Below, in pieces: positions 1-7,230 of a stretch of DNA of 17,817 bases. The position numbers and the translations under genes are program-made. Under the pieces are notes generated by a model that saw only the letters and a program-made list of their open reading frames with translations, was not told the origin of the DNA and searched no databases. Position 1 is the stretch's first letter; each line of letters starts with the position of its first letter. Source of the stretch: Clostridiales bacterium (lineage in GTDB: Bacteria > Bacillota > Clostridia > Christensenellales > Aristaeellaceae); assembly GCA_004556395.1 (NCBI GenBank), contig SFHK01000048.1:1-17817 (forward strand), in the 5' to 3' direction.

Positions 1-1
1 C

Positions 2-784
2 GCGGAATTTGCGCTGGTCGCCGTCGGACAGGATTGGATTCTCATCCGCAATGAAGCGAAAGGCTTGGAAGCCTACGGCCTTGCCGCCGACTTCGAAATC
101 CTCTTCCCCGCCGCCGCGCCGACTGACGAGCCTACGCCCGAACCCACGGACGAACCGACCGTCGAGCCGACGGACACGCCGGAGTACCTGACCGAGGAAT
201 ATACGGATGTTTCCTCCGATAATCTGACGGTGCGCGTAATCGCCGCGGAAACGAACGTCTATATGGACGACGGCCGCACGGCGACGCTTCCGAAGGGCGC
301 AAGCGTCCGTCTGGTGGCGGAAGGCATGAACTGGCTTCGCGTCCGCAACGACAAGGGGCTGGAAGCCTACGCCCGCTACGCGGACTTCGAAATTCTCGAG
401 CCCACTGCGGAGCCGACCGAGGAACCCACGCCCGAACCGACAGAGGAGCCGACGCCCGAGCCCACGCCGGAACCCACGCCCGAGCCGACCGAGGAACCCA
501 CGCCCGAGACCACGCCGTACACCGACGAGTGGATGCAGGACAAGAAGCGCGTGAAGGCCTTCGTGAAGGCGCTTGTGGATGGCGGCTGGCTGGATTCCGA
601 GCTTGCCACGGTCGACATTCAGGACGAAAACGTGCTCAACGCCATCCGCGATTTCCAGCTCTGGTATGAGGAAAACGTGGGCGAGACGCTGGAATCCATC
701 TTCGACGACGAGGGCAACTTCATCGGTACCATCGACGAGGACACCTACGAAGCCATCATGTCCGGTCTGTATTCCAACAAGTAA
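2..784 (+). CDS. Secreted SH3-like repeat protein with Pro-Thr-Glu linkers, C-terminal part (5' truncated)
   Basis: The frame is open from the first complete codon (position 2) to TAA at 782-784, so the start, signal peptide and N-terminal domains lie outside the window. The visible 260 residues hold the end of one SH3-like repeat (WILIRNEAKGLEAYGLAADFEIL), an acidic Pro-Thr-Glu linker, a second, fuller SH3-like repeat ending WLRVRNDKGLEAYARYADFEIL, a longer linker (398-517), and an acidic helical C-terminal domain. That last domain (FQLWYEEN, then DEDTYEAI) resembles the peptidoglycan-binding-like fold. Bacterial SH3 domains commonly bind cell-wall peptides, so a wall-associated role is likely but inferred. 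No enzymatic domain is visible. A strong terminator follows directly. The TTG at 65 falls inside the first SH3-like repeat and is not a real start. Confidence 0.8.
   Translation, partial: AEFALVAVGQDWILIRNEAKGLEAYGLAADFEILFPAAAPTDEPTPEPTDEPTVEPTDTPEYLTEEYTDVSSDNLTVRVIAAETNVYMDDGRTATLPKGASVRLVAEGMNWLRVRNDKGLEAYARYADFEILEPTAEPTEEPTPEPTEEPTPEPTPEPTPEPTEEPTPETTPYTDEWMQDKKRVKAFVKALVDGGWLDSELATVDIQDENVLNAIRDFQLWYEENVGETLESIFDDEGNFIGTIDEDTYEAIMSGLYSNK
398..517 (+). repeat. Tandem Glu-Pro-Thr codon repeat (linker)
   Basis: About 40 codons alternate Glu-Pro-Thr with Pro-Thr or Glu-Glu-Pro-Thr units, built from near-repeated GAGCCGACC, GAACCCACG and CCCGAG blocks. A shorter stretch of the same kind lies near 118-180. 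Such linkers are typically flexible surface spacers. The DNA repeats are a likely site of unit-number change between strains. Confidence 0.8.
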
Positions 785-797
785 TTCCCCGGTTTTT

Positions 798-834
798 CCC
801 TCCGGCACAAGCCCGTGCCGGAGGGTTTGTTTGT
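798..834 (+). terminator. Rho-independent terminator of the SH3-repeat gene
   Basis: A perfect 11-bp stem (798-808 with 815-825) with a 6-base loop is followed by TTTGTTTGT. It starts 13 bases after the stop codon. Confidence 0.9.
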
Positions 835-853
835 ATATTCATCGTAAATTCCA

Positions 854-882
854 TTGCCTTTCGCGGCTCATCGCGGTATAAT
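854..882 (+). promoter_or_regulatory. Sigma-A type promoter for helD
   Basis: A -35 TTGCCT (854-859) and a consensus -10 TATAAT (877-882) are separated by 17 bases. Transcription would start near 889, leaving a leader of about 25 bases with AGGAGGT at 901-907. Confidence 0.8.
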
Positions 883-913
883 GAAGGTTCACGACACATC
901 AGGAGGTGGCACC

Positions 914-3127
914 ATGTCGGCATACACGCATCCTGCATATCGGGAAGAAAAAGAACATCTGAACCGCACGCTGAAGGCAGTGGACGCGGAACTGACGCTC
1001 GCGGAGACCGAAAAGCAGTCGGCCGAGGCCGAGTTGAAATACGCCCGCGCCTTCGACCCGGACAAGCTGCCCATTCGCGAAATTCTGTTCGTAAAGGCCG
1101 TGCAGACGGAAAAGAACATGGTGCTCGCGCACCGCAAGCCCTATTTCACCCGCATCAATTTCACCGAGCACGGCAAGGGCGAGCGCGTTTATTACATTGG
1201 AAAATACGGCGTGATGGATTCCTCTTCGCTGGAAAGCGTCGTCATCGACTGGCGCGCGCCGCTGGCAAACCTGTATTATTCCGGCCAGCTTGGCCACGTA
1301 GAATACACCGCGCCCGACGGAGCCGTATCGGGCGAATTGACGCTCAAGCGGCAGTTCGACATTCTGGACGGCGAAATCCTCTCCATCTTCGACACCGACA
1401 TCGTGTCTCAGGACGCGTATCTGCAATCAGCGCTGAACGCCATGAACGGCGAGCGCCTGAAGGAAATCGTCACCACGATTCAGGCGGAGCAGAACTACGT
1501 CATCCGCTATCCCCTACGCCAGTCGCTGGTGGTGCAGGGCGTGGCCGGTTCCGGCAAGACCACCATCGCGCTGCACCGCATCGCCTATCTGCTGTACGCG
1601 TTTCGCGACCAGCTTCGCCCGGAAAACATGCTCATTCTCGCACCCAACCCGCTGTTTCTGAACTATATCGCGGGCGTGCTGCCCGATCTGGGCGTGGAGC
1701 GCGTCAATCAGACCACGTTTTCGCTGCTGATGCTCGACCTCTTAGGCAAATCGCTCGGGAAGCTGGATCTTTCCGACCGCACGGAAGCCGTGCTCAGCCT
1801 GCCCGCCGGGGAGCGCGAAGCGTTTGCCGCCGTCGCCCGCTTCAAGGGCTCCCTGCGGCTGAAGCGCATGCTGGCGGAATTCTTCCGGCGCTATGAAGCG
1901 GACTTCGCGCCCGAGGACGGCATCGCGTTCGGCCCGGTGAAGCTGTATGGCAAGGAAGAGCTGGATCACTTCCTGCTTGTGGACGAAGCGCCCTTCCCGA
2001 TGGCGCGGCGCGTTTCGGAGTTTGAAAAGCAGCTGAAAAACCGCGTCGGTTCGGCCGCCCGCCGCCTGCAGAACTGGTTCCGCGACGAATGCGACCGCCG
2101 CGCCGCGCTGCTGCGCAAGCAGGTTTCCGACCCCGCGGAGCAGAAGACGCGCCTTGCGCGGCTGTATCAGAGCCGGGACGAGCGCATAAAGCAGATTGAC
2201 GATGAGGTGAAACCCTTTATCAAGGCCACCCTCGCGGCGCTGCCCTCCACGGAGCCGCTGGCGCTGTATCGCGCCTTCTGGGAGGACGCGCTCGCGCACG
2301 CGAGCGATCCGACCGTCAGGGCCGCCGCCGAGCGCACGCTTTCGCGCATGAACGCGAAGCAGCCGCTGGAAGCAGAGGACGTCGCGCCCATCGCCTATCT
2401 CGCCACGCGCCTTCTGCCGCTGAAGCGCATTGATATGCGCCACGTGGTCATCGATGAAGCGCAGGACTTCAATCTCTTCGAAATCTCGCTTCTGTCCGAT
2501 CTGATGCCCGCCGCCACGTTTACCATCGTCGGCGACCTGATGCAGGGCATTCACGGCTGGCGCGGTCTGCACAGCTGGGACGAACTGAACGGCATCCTGA
2601 AGGGGACCTGCGCGCGGCATGAGCTGATTACCAGCTATCGAAGCACCGTCGAAATCATGGACACGGCGCTCACCGTCGCCCGCAACCGTCCGGTCGCCGG
2701 GCAGACGGAGGCGCGCGCCGTCATCCGGCACGGCGAGGCGCCCGTCTTTCTGCCGTTCTCCGGCGAGGACGAGCAGGCGCAGAAAATCGCCGATCTGATT
2801 GACGAGTGGATGAAGGCCGGCATGCGCGTGATCTGTGTGATCGAGCGCTACGCTTCCCGCGCCGGCGCGCTGGCCGCGCGGCTTCCCGCCCGCCTGAACG
2901 CGCGCGTGCTGAACACCGAGGACACGGAGTACACCGGCGGCGTATACGTCGCCCCCGCCTCGGCCGTGAAGGGTCTGGAATTCGACGGCGTAATCTTCGC
3001 CGACGCGGGCGAAAGCGCCTACCCGGACGACGACCTGAATGCCCGGCTGCTCTATGTCGGCCTGACGCGCCCGCTTCACCGGCTCGCACTTCTGTATTCC
3101 GGCGCGCGGACGAAGCTTTTGAATTGA
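914..3127 (+). CDS. helD: HelD-family superfamily 1 ATPase, RNA polymerase recycling factor
   Basis: A 737-residue UvrD/Rep-like protein of the HelD group. HelD enters the channels of RNA polymerase and uses ATP to free stalled or post-termination enzyme from nucleic acid. The ATG at 914 is chosen because AGGAGGT lies 6 bases upstream; earlier in-frame codons fall within the promoter. The N-terminal part has the long charged helices expected of the HelD coiled coil, followed by PYFTRINF and DWRAPLANLYY, which are HelD hallmarks. Then come the Q-motif-like AEQNYVIR, Walker A GVAGSGKTT (residues 209-217, Lys215), motif II IDEAQDF (Asp514, Glu515), SYRST, and motif VI-like VGLTRPLHRL near the C-terminus. 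Length is close to the 774 residues of Bacillus subtilis HelD. Monocistronic or read through into the next gene; no terminator is visible after it. UvrD-type DNA repair is less likely because the N-terminal arm is HelD-like. Confidence 0.88.
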   Translation: MSAYTHPAYREEKEHLNRTLKAVDAELTLAETEKQSAEAELKYARAFDPDKLPIREILFVKAVQTEKNMVLAHRKPYFTRINFTEHGKGERVYYIGKYGVMDSSSLESVVIDWRAPLANLYYSGQLGHVEYTAPDGAVSGELTLKRQFDILDGEILSIFDTDIVSQDAYLQSALNAMNGERLKEIVTTIQAEQNYVIRYPLRQSLVVQGVAGSGKTTIALHRIAYLLYAFRDQLRPENMLILAPNPLFLNYIAGVLPDLGVERVNQTTFSLLMLDLLGKSLGKLDLSDRTEAVLSLPAGEREAFAAVARFKGSLRLKRMLAEFFRRYEADFAPEDGIAFGPVKLYGKEELDHFLLVDEAPFPMARRVSEFEKQLKNRVGSAARRLQNWFRDECDRRAALLRKQVSDPAEQKTRLARLYQSRDERIKQIDDEVKPFIKATLAALPSTEPLALYRAFWEDALAHASDPTVRAAAERTLSRMNAKQPLEAEDVAPIAYLATRLLPLKRIDMRHVVIDEAQDFNLFEISLLSDLMPAATFTIVGDLMQGIHGWRGLHSWDELNGILKGTCARHELITSYRSTVEIMDTALTVARNRPVAGQTEARAVIRHGEAPVFLPFSGEDEQAQKIADLIDEWMKAGMRVICVIERYASRAGALAARLPARLNARVLNTEDTEYTGGVYVAPASAVKGLEFDGVIFADAGESAYPDDDLNARLLYVGLTRPLHRLALLYSGARTKLLN

Positions 3128-3158
3128 CAAATTCTTTATATCACGCACACAAAATCTG

Positions 3159-3167
3159 TGCTATAAT
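3159..3167 (+). promoter_or_regulatory. Extended -10 promoter for the xpaC-like gene
   Basis: TGC followed by TATAAT (3162-3167) is an extended -10 element. No good -35 lies at 16-18 bases; the TTGACA at 3124-3129, which overlaps the helD stop codon, is 32 bases away and too far to pair with it. Confidence 0.6.
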
Positions 3168-3205
3168 AGACTGGCACGCCTGTTTAGCGAAAGGGCGCAG
3201 CATAC

Positions 3206-3212
3206 AGGAGGG
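3206..3212 (+). promoter_or_regulatory. Ribosome binding site that decides a TTG start
   Basis: AGGAGGG lies 8 bases before TTG at 3221. No in-frame ATG or GTG follows with a comparable site, so the gene most likely starts with TTG. Confidence 0.75.
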
Positions 3213-3220
3213 ACTCCGGA

Positions 3221-4168
3221 TTGAAATTTGAATCAAACAACCGCTCGTCGGGTTCGATCGACGGGGACTGGATCGGCATTGCCATTCTTCTGATGATTCC
3301 CTATGTGCGAATCATCGGCGTATTCATGCTGCTGAAAAAAGCGCGCCGCATGTTCGGCCTGAGCGACCGGCTGATGCGCTGGGTTTATCTGCTGGCCATC
3401 CTCGTGCTGTGCGGCTCCGTCGGCGAAATTTTCGGAAGCCTGCTCAAGTTCGTGCTGCCGGTGAGCGGCGTGGTGGCGCTCTTCCTCGTGGTCGCGTGGC
3501 TGATGCGCCAGCGCGAAGGAAAATACGGCGATTACATCGCCTGCATCGGCGACAGCGCCAGCTACAGCCTTGACGCACTGATGAGCGAAATGGGCGTCGA
3601 CGAAAAGCGGCTGCGCCGCGACATTGCCGGCATGAAGAAGAAAGGACTGCTGTCCGCCGAAGCCTACATCGACGAAGGCCGCCGCCTGCTGATTCTGCGC
3701 CGCGAGGGCAAGCCCGCGCCGGAAGCCGCCAAGCCGCGCCCCTCCGAAGAGCCCATCGACGCGGAAGCGAACGAATACCGCGAAATCATTCTGGAGATCC
3801 GCGCGCTGAACGTGGCCATCGACGACGAAGAGGTTTCGCGCAAGATCGACCGCATCGAGGAAATCACCGCCAACATCTTCCATCTGGTGGAGCAGAAGCC
3901 GGAGCGCAAGGCGGACATTCAGACCTTCATGGAGTATTACCTGCCCACGACGCTGAAGCTGCTGCGCCAGTACGCGCGGCTCGAGCATCAGCCCTCCAGC
4001 GGCGAGAACATCGCGTCGTCCCGCGCGCGCATCGAGAGCATTCTGGATAAGCTCGTCGCCGGGTTCGAAAAGCAGCTCGACATGCTGTTCAAGAGCGACG
4101 CGATCGACATCACCAGCGACATCAAGGTGCTTGAAAAGATGATGGAGATGGACGGCCTCACCCGGTAA
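3221..4168 (+). CDS. xpaC: XpaC-family membrane protein (5-bromo-4-chloroindolyl phosphate hydrolysis family)
   Basis: The 315-residue product has three hydrophobic segments (about residues 17-38, 54-70 and 77-95), then a compact domain (about 101-160) that reads like a winged helix (ALMSEMGVDEKRLRRDIAGMKKKGLL), a charged linker, and a helical C-terminal domain containing YYLPTTLKLLRQYARLE, which is typical of the XpaC family. The family name comes from a phosphatase-like phenotype in Bacillus, and its biochemical role is unsettled. XpaC genes are often next to telA (toxic anion resistance), but no telA is present here. The start is TTG with a strong ribosome binding site. The gene ends at a terminator shared with the convergent gene. 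Function beyond family membership is not assignable. Confidence 0.75.
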   Translation: MKFESNNRSSGSIDGDWIGIAILLMIPYVRIIGVFMLLKKARRMFGLSDRLMRWVYLLAILVLCGSVGEIFGSLLKFVLPVSGVVALFLVVAWLMRQREGKYGDYIACIGDSASYSLDALMSEMGVDEKRLRRDIAGMKKKGLLSAEAYIDEGRRLLILRREGKPAPEAAKPRPSEEPIDAEANEYREIILEIRALNVAIDDEEVSRKIDRIEEITANIFHLVEQKPERKADIQTFMEYYLPTTLKLLRQYARLEHQPSSGENIASSRARIESILDKLVAGFEKQLDMLFKSDAIDITSDIKVLEKMMEMDGLTR

Positions 4169-4182
4169 TCCTTCAGAAAAAA

Positions 4183-4234
4183 AGAGAAGCGCCCGCGCGG
4201 ATCGCTCGAAAAAGAGCGGCGCACGGGCGTTCTT
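4183..4234. terminator. Bidirectional terminator between convergent genes
   Basis: A stem of CGCCCG (4190-4195) with CGGGCG (4224-4229) continues past one mismatch, with an inner CGCTC/GAGCG helix (4203-4207 with 4214-4218). The plus strand ends in TTCTTTC; on the minus strand the stem is followed by a long T-run (complement of the A-run near 4177-4183). It can serve both the xpaC-like gene and the gene at 4238-4780. Confidence 0.8.
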
Positions 4235-4237
4235 TCA

Positions 4238-4780
4238 TCAGTACGTGACCTCCGTCGGGGGCTTGCAAAGCTTGCAGGCGCTTTTTCCAGCGTTCAAAGC
4301 CTGCTGCAGCGTCACGCGCGGGGTCTTGCCTTCATAGACATAGCGGCAGCCCGCCAGATGGTAATACAGGCCGTTGTCGTTACAGTAGACCATGAACGGC
4401 TGCGGAGTAGGCGTAGGCTCGGAAATCAGCGAGCTGGTTTCCTGCGCGTCGATCACCAGCTGCGCGGTGTCCGGCACGTCCGCAGGCTTCAGCGGACCCA
4501 GCATCTTCCGGTCGTTCCGCTCCGCCACGATTTCGATGCCGCCTGCGTCCTGATAAGAGGAAATCGGCTTCAGCACCACGAGCGCGCACGCGATCAGCGC
4601 CGCAAACGCCACGGATACCGCCGACTTCAGCCATTTCGGCCAGCCGCAGTCGTCCGTCCACATCAGATACAGTCCCACCGGAAACGCGAAAACAATCAGA
4701 AGCGCCAGCTTCAGACTGCCGTTCGACTCCCGTATCCAGCTGTATCCGCCGCGCGAACGGCGAGCGTATTTCTTCTTCAT
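4238..4780 (-). CDS. Small membrane protein with a C-terminal His/Cys metal-site-like domain
   Basis: A 180-residue protein of unknown function. It has a basic N-terminus (MKKKYARRSRGG), two transmembrane segments (about 22-41 and 52-71), a linker with a Pro-Thr stretch (EPTPTPQP), and a tail with His141-x3-Cys145 followed by Cys169-x2-Cys172. This spacing (YYHLAGCRYV, then ALNAGKSACKLCKP) resembles the small Ada-like zinc-binding module often found at the C-termini of extracellular nucleases and lipoproteins. Metal binding is inferred from the residues only. It has its own promoter and a GGAAGG ribosome binding site 7-8 bases before the ATG (4778-4780). It diverges from tex and converges on the xpaC-like gene, so it is a single-gene unit. 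Confidence 0.7.
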   Translation of the reverse strand: MKKKYARRSRGGYSWIRESNGSLKLALLIVFAFPVGLYLMWTDDCGWPKWLKSAVSVAFAALIACALVVLKPISSYQDAGGIEIVAERNDRKMLGPLKPADVPDTAQLVIDAQETSSLISEPTPTPQPFMVYCNDNGLYYHLAGCRYVYEGKTPRVTLQQALNAGKSACKLCKPPTEVTY

Positions 4781-4815
4781 TCGTTCTTCCTTCCAGTATA
4801 CAGGGTTCCATGTTC

Positions 4816-4844
4816 ATTGTAGTCTTTTTCGCGCCGCTTGTAAA
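4816..4844 (-). promoter_or_regulatory. Promoter for the His/Cys membrane protein gene
   Basis: Read on the minus strand: -35 TTTACA (4844-4839), a 17-base spacer, and -10 TACAAT (4821-4816). Confidence 0.75.
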
Positions 4845-4867
4845 GTGCCTTTTGATAAAAAAACGCC

Positions 4868-4897
4868 TTGCGTTTTCATGGCAACATGCGCTATAAT
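4868..4897 (+). promoter_or_regulatory. Promoter for tex
   Basis: -35 TTGCGT (4868-4873), an 18-base spacer and a consensus -10 TATAAT (4892-4897). It is back to back with the minus-strand promoter, about 24 bases away. Confidence 0.78.
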
Positions 4898-4935
4898 GGG
4901 TTGAAACGCACAAAAACATACAACGGAGGAACCAC

Positions 4936-7077
4936 ATGGACAAACACGCACTTGCGCTTGCAGCGCAATATCATATGCAGCCCGCGCACGCGCAAAACGT
5001 GATCGAGCTGCTCGACGGCGGCGCGACCATTCCCTTTATCGCCCGCTATCGCAAGGAAATGCATGGGAACACCGACGACCAGACGCTGCGCGAGTTTTCC
5101 GAGAAGCTCGCGTCCCTGCGTGGGCTGGACGCGCGCCGGGAGGAAATCGCCAAGGCCATTCAGGCGCAGGACAAATGGACGGACGAGCTGGCGCGCGCCG
5201 TAGAGAGCGCGAAGACGCTTTCCGAGCTCGAGGACATTTATCGCCCCTACCGTCCCAAGCGCAAGACGCGCGCGTCCGTCGCCCGCGAAAAGGGGCTGGA
5301 AGGGCTCGCGACGCTGATTCGCCTGCAAAGGAAAGGCAGTCTTTCGGAGATCGCGCAGGCATACGTCAATCCCGAAAAGGGCGTAGAAACGCCCGCGGAC
5401 GCGCTTTCCGGCGCGAGCGACATTCTCGCCGAGGATTTCTCGGACGACGCCGCCATCCGCGCGCGCGAAAAGGCGCTGATTCGCCGCAAGGGCGCGCTGC
5501 GCTCCCGCACCGCGAAGGAGGGCGACAGCGTATACCGGCAATATGCCGACTTCTCCGAGCCGATTCGCCTGACGCAGAGCCACCGCGTTCTCGCCATCAA
5601 CCGCGGCGAGAAGGAGGAATGGCTGAAGGTCTCCATCGAGGTGGACGAAGCCGAAGCGCGCGCCGAAATCGCCGCGCAGGTGCTCGTTCCGGGCGGCAAT
5701 TATCGGGAATTTCTGGAAAACACGATTGAGGATGCATGGACGCGGCTCCTGTTCCCGTCGCTGGAACGCGAAATTCGCGCCGAGCTGACCGACCGCGCCA
5801 ACGAGCAGGCCATTCGCATGTTCGCGCAGAACCTGAAGCCGCTTCTCATGCAGCCGCCCCTGCGCGGCCGCGTGACGCTGGGCTTCGACCCTGCCTACCG
5901 CACCGGCTGCAAGCTGGCCGTGGTGGACGAGACCGGCAAGGTGCTCAAAACCGGCGTGGTCTACCCCACCCCGCCGCACAACAAAAAGGAAGAAGCGGCG
6001 AGAACGCTTTCGGATATGATTCGCCGCTACCACATCACCGCCATCGCCATCGGCAACGGCACGGCTTCCAAGGAGTCGGAAATCTTTGTTTCCGAGCTTC
6101 TGAGGGATTTCCCCGGCGTGGGCTACATGATGGTCAGCGAGGCGGGCGCGTCCGTGTATTCCGCGTCCAAGCTGGGCGCGGAGGAATTTCCGGACTTTGA
6201 CGTGTCGCTGCGCTCCGCCGTGTCCATCGCAAGGCGGCTTCAGGACCCGCTTTCGGAGCTGGTGAAGATCGATCCCAAGGCCATCGGCGTGGGACAGTAT
6301 CAGCACGACATGCCGCCCGCGCGGCTGGACGAAGCGCTGACGGGCGTAGTGGAGGACTGCGTGAACGGCGTAGGCGTGGACGTGAACATCGCCTCGCCCT
6401 CGCTCCTGAGCTACGTTTCCGGCCTTACGCGCACGACGGCGAAGAACATCGTGGCGTACCGCGAGGAAAACGGCGCGTTCCTTTCGCGCAAAGCGCTTCT
6501 GAAGGTGCCCAAGATCGGCCCGAAGGCCTTCGAGCAGTGCGCCGGCTTCCTGCGCGTGCCCGCCGCCGCGAACATACTGGACAACACCGGGGTGCACCCC
6601 GAAAGCTACGACGCAGCCGAGAAGCTTCTGAAGGCCTGCGGCTTCACACTGGCCGACGTGAAAAACGGCAAGGTCGACGGCCTGACCGCCCGTGCGGAGC
6701 GGCTGACCATCCCGAAGCTGAGCGAAATGACCGGCGCGGGCGAAATGACCGTGCGCGACATCCTGCGCGAGCTGGAAAAGCCGGGCCGCGACCCGCGCGA
6801 CGAGCTGCCCCCGCCGATGCTCCGCGCCGACATCATGGATATGAACGACCTGAAGCCCGGCATGGAGCTCACCGGCACCGTGCGCAACGTGATCGACTTC
6901 GGCGCGTTCGTCGATATCGGCGTGCATCAGGACGGCCTCGTCCATATCTCCCAGCTCGCCGACCGCTTCATCCGCCACCCCTCCGAGGTCGTGCGCGTAG
7001 GCGACGTCGTAAAAGTCACCGTTCTGAACGTAGACCCCAAAACCGGCCGCATCTCCCTGACCATGAAAAAGCGCTGA
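4936..7077 (+). CDS. tex: Tex family transcription accessory protein
   Basis: A 713-residue cytoplasmic nucleic-acid-binding protein matching Tex along its whole length (the family is usually 700-780 residues). The N-terminal helical Tex domain begins around the IARYRKEMHGNTDDQTLREF stretch. A YqgF/RNase H-like domain starts near residue 316 with GFDPAYRTGCKLAVVDETG. Helix-hairpin-helix repeats occupy roughly 480-560 (VDVNIASPSLLSYVSGL, then KVPKIGPKAFEQCAGFLR). An S1 RNA-binding domain runs from about 639 to the end (GTVRNVIDFGAFVDIGVHQDGLVHISQ). Tex is broadly conserved and is implicated in transcription and RNA handling; its exact role varies with species. The ATG at 4936 has GGAGGA 5 bases upstream and its own promoter. 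Confidence 0.95.
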   Translation: MDKHALALAAQYHMQPAHAQNVIELLDGGATIPFIARYRKEMHGNTDDQTLREFSEKLASLRGLDARREEIAKAIQAQDKWTDELARAVESAKTLSELEDIYRPYRPKRKTRASVAREKGLEGLATLIRLQRKGSLSEIAQAYVNPEKGVETPADALSGASDILAEDFSDDAAIRAREKALIRRKGALRSRTAKEGDSVYRQYADFSEPIRLTQSHRVLAINRGEKEEWLKVSIEVDEAEARAEIAAQVLVPGGNYREFLENTIEDAWTRLLFPSLEREIRAELTDRANEQAIRMFAQNLKPLLMQPPLRGRVTLGFDPAYRTGCKLAVVDETGKVLKTGVVYPTPPHNKKEEAARTLSDMIRRYHITAIAIGNGTASKESEIFVSELLRDFPGVGYMMVSEAGASVYSASKLGAEEFPDFDVSLRSAVSIARRLQDPLSELVKIDPKAIGVGQYQHDMPPARLDEALTGVVEDCVNGVGVDVNIASPSLLSYVSGLTRTTAKNIVAYREENGAFLSRKALLKVPKIGPKAFEQCAGFLRVPAAANILDNTGVHPESYDAAEKLLKACGFTLADVKNGKVDGLTARAERLTIPKLSEMTGAGEMTVRDILRELEKPGRDPRDELPPPMLRADIMDMNDLKPGMELTGTVRNVIDFGAFVDIGVHQDGLVHISQLADRFIRHPSEVVRVGDVVKVTVLNVDPKTGRISLTMKKR

Positions 7078-7091
7078 TATTCCTTTTTTAT

Positions 7092-7140
7092 AGACAGGAT
7101 TTCGCCGCCCGCGGAATCCTGTCTTGCTCTCCCCTTTTTT
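7092..7140 (+). terminator. Probable terminator of tex
   Basis: A 10-bp perfect stem (7092-7101 with 7115-7124), extendable inward, is followed by TTGCTCTCCCC and then six Ts. The T-run is about ten bases from the stem, so the site is not ideal. Confidence 0.6.
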
Positions 7141-7170
7141 AATGCGTCCCGGCACAAGAGAAATCGGCGA

Positions 7171-7199
7171 TTGACGAACGGGCGATTGCGGGGTATACT
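7171..7199 (+). promoter_or_regulatory. Promoter of the cob/cbiR operon
   Basis: -35 TTGACG (7171-7176), a 17-base spacer and -10 TATACT (7194-7199). The predicted start near 7206 leaves a leader of about 25 bases, too short for a cobalamin riboswitch. Confidence 0.8.
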
Positions 7200-7230
7200 G
7201 GACACAGAAAAGGATATGGAGAGAAACGGC

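Noticed and set aside
376..618. Minus-strand frame coding a Gly-Ser-Val repeat protein
   Set aside because: It is the reverse reading of the Glu-Pro-Thr codon repeat and has no ribosome binding site.
3124..3129. TTGACA as -35 for the xpaC-like gene
   Set aside because: It is 32 bases from the TATAAT, about twice the workable spacing; the extended -10 explains the promoter better.
7078..7170. Possible cobalamin riboswitch before cobT
   Set aside because: The gap is too short, is occupied by the tex terminator, and no B12-box-like sequence is seen.
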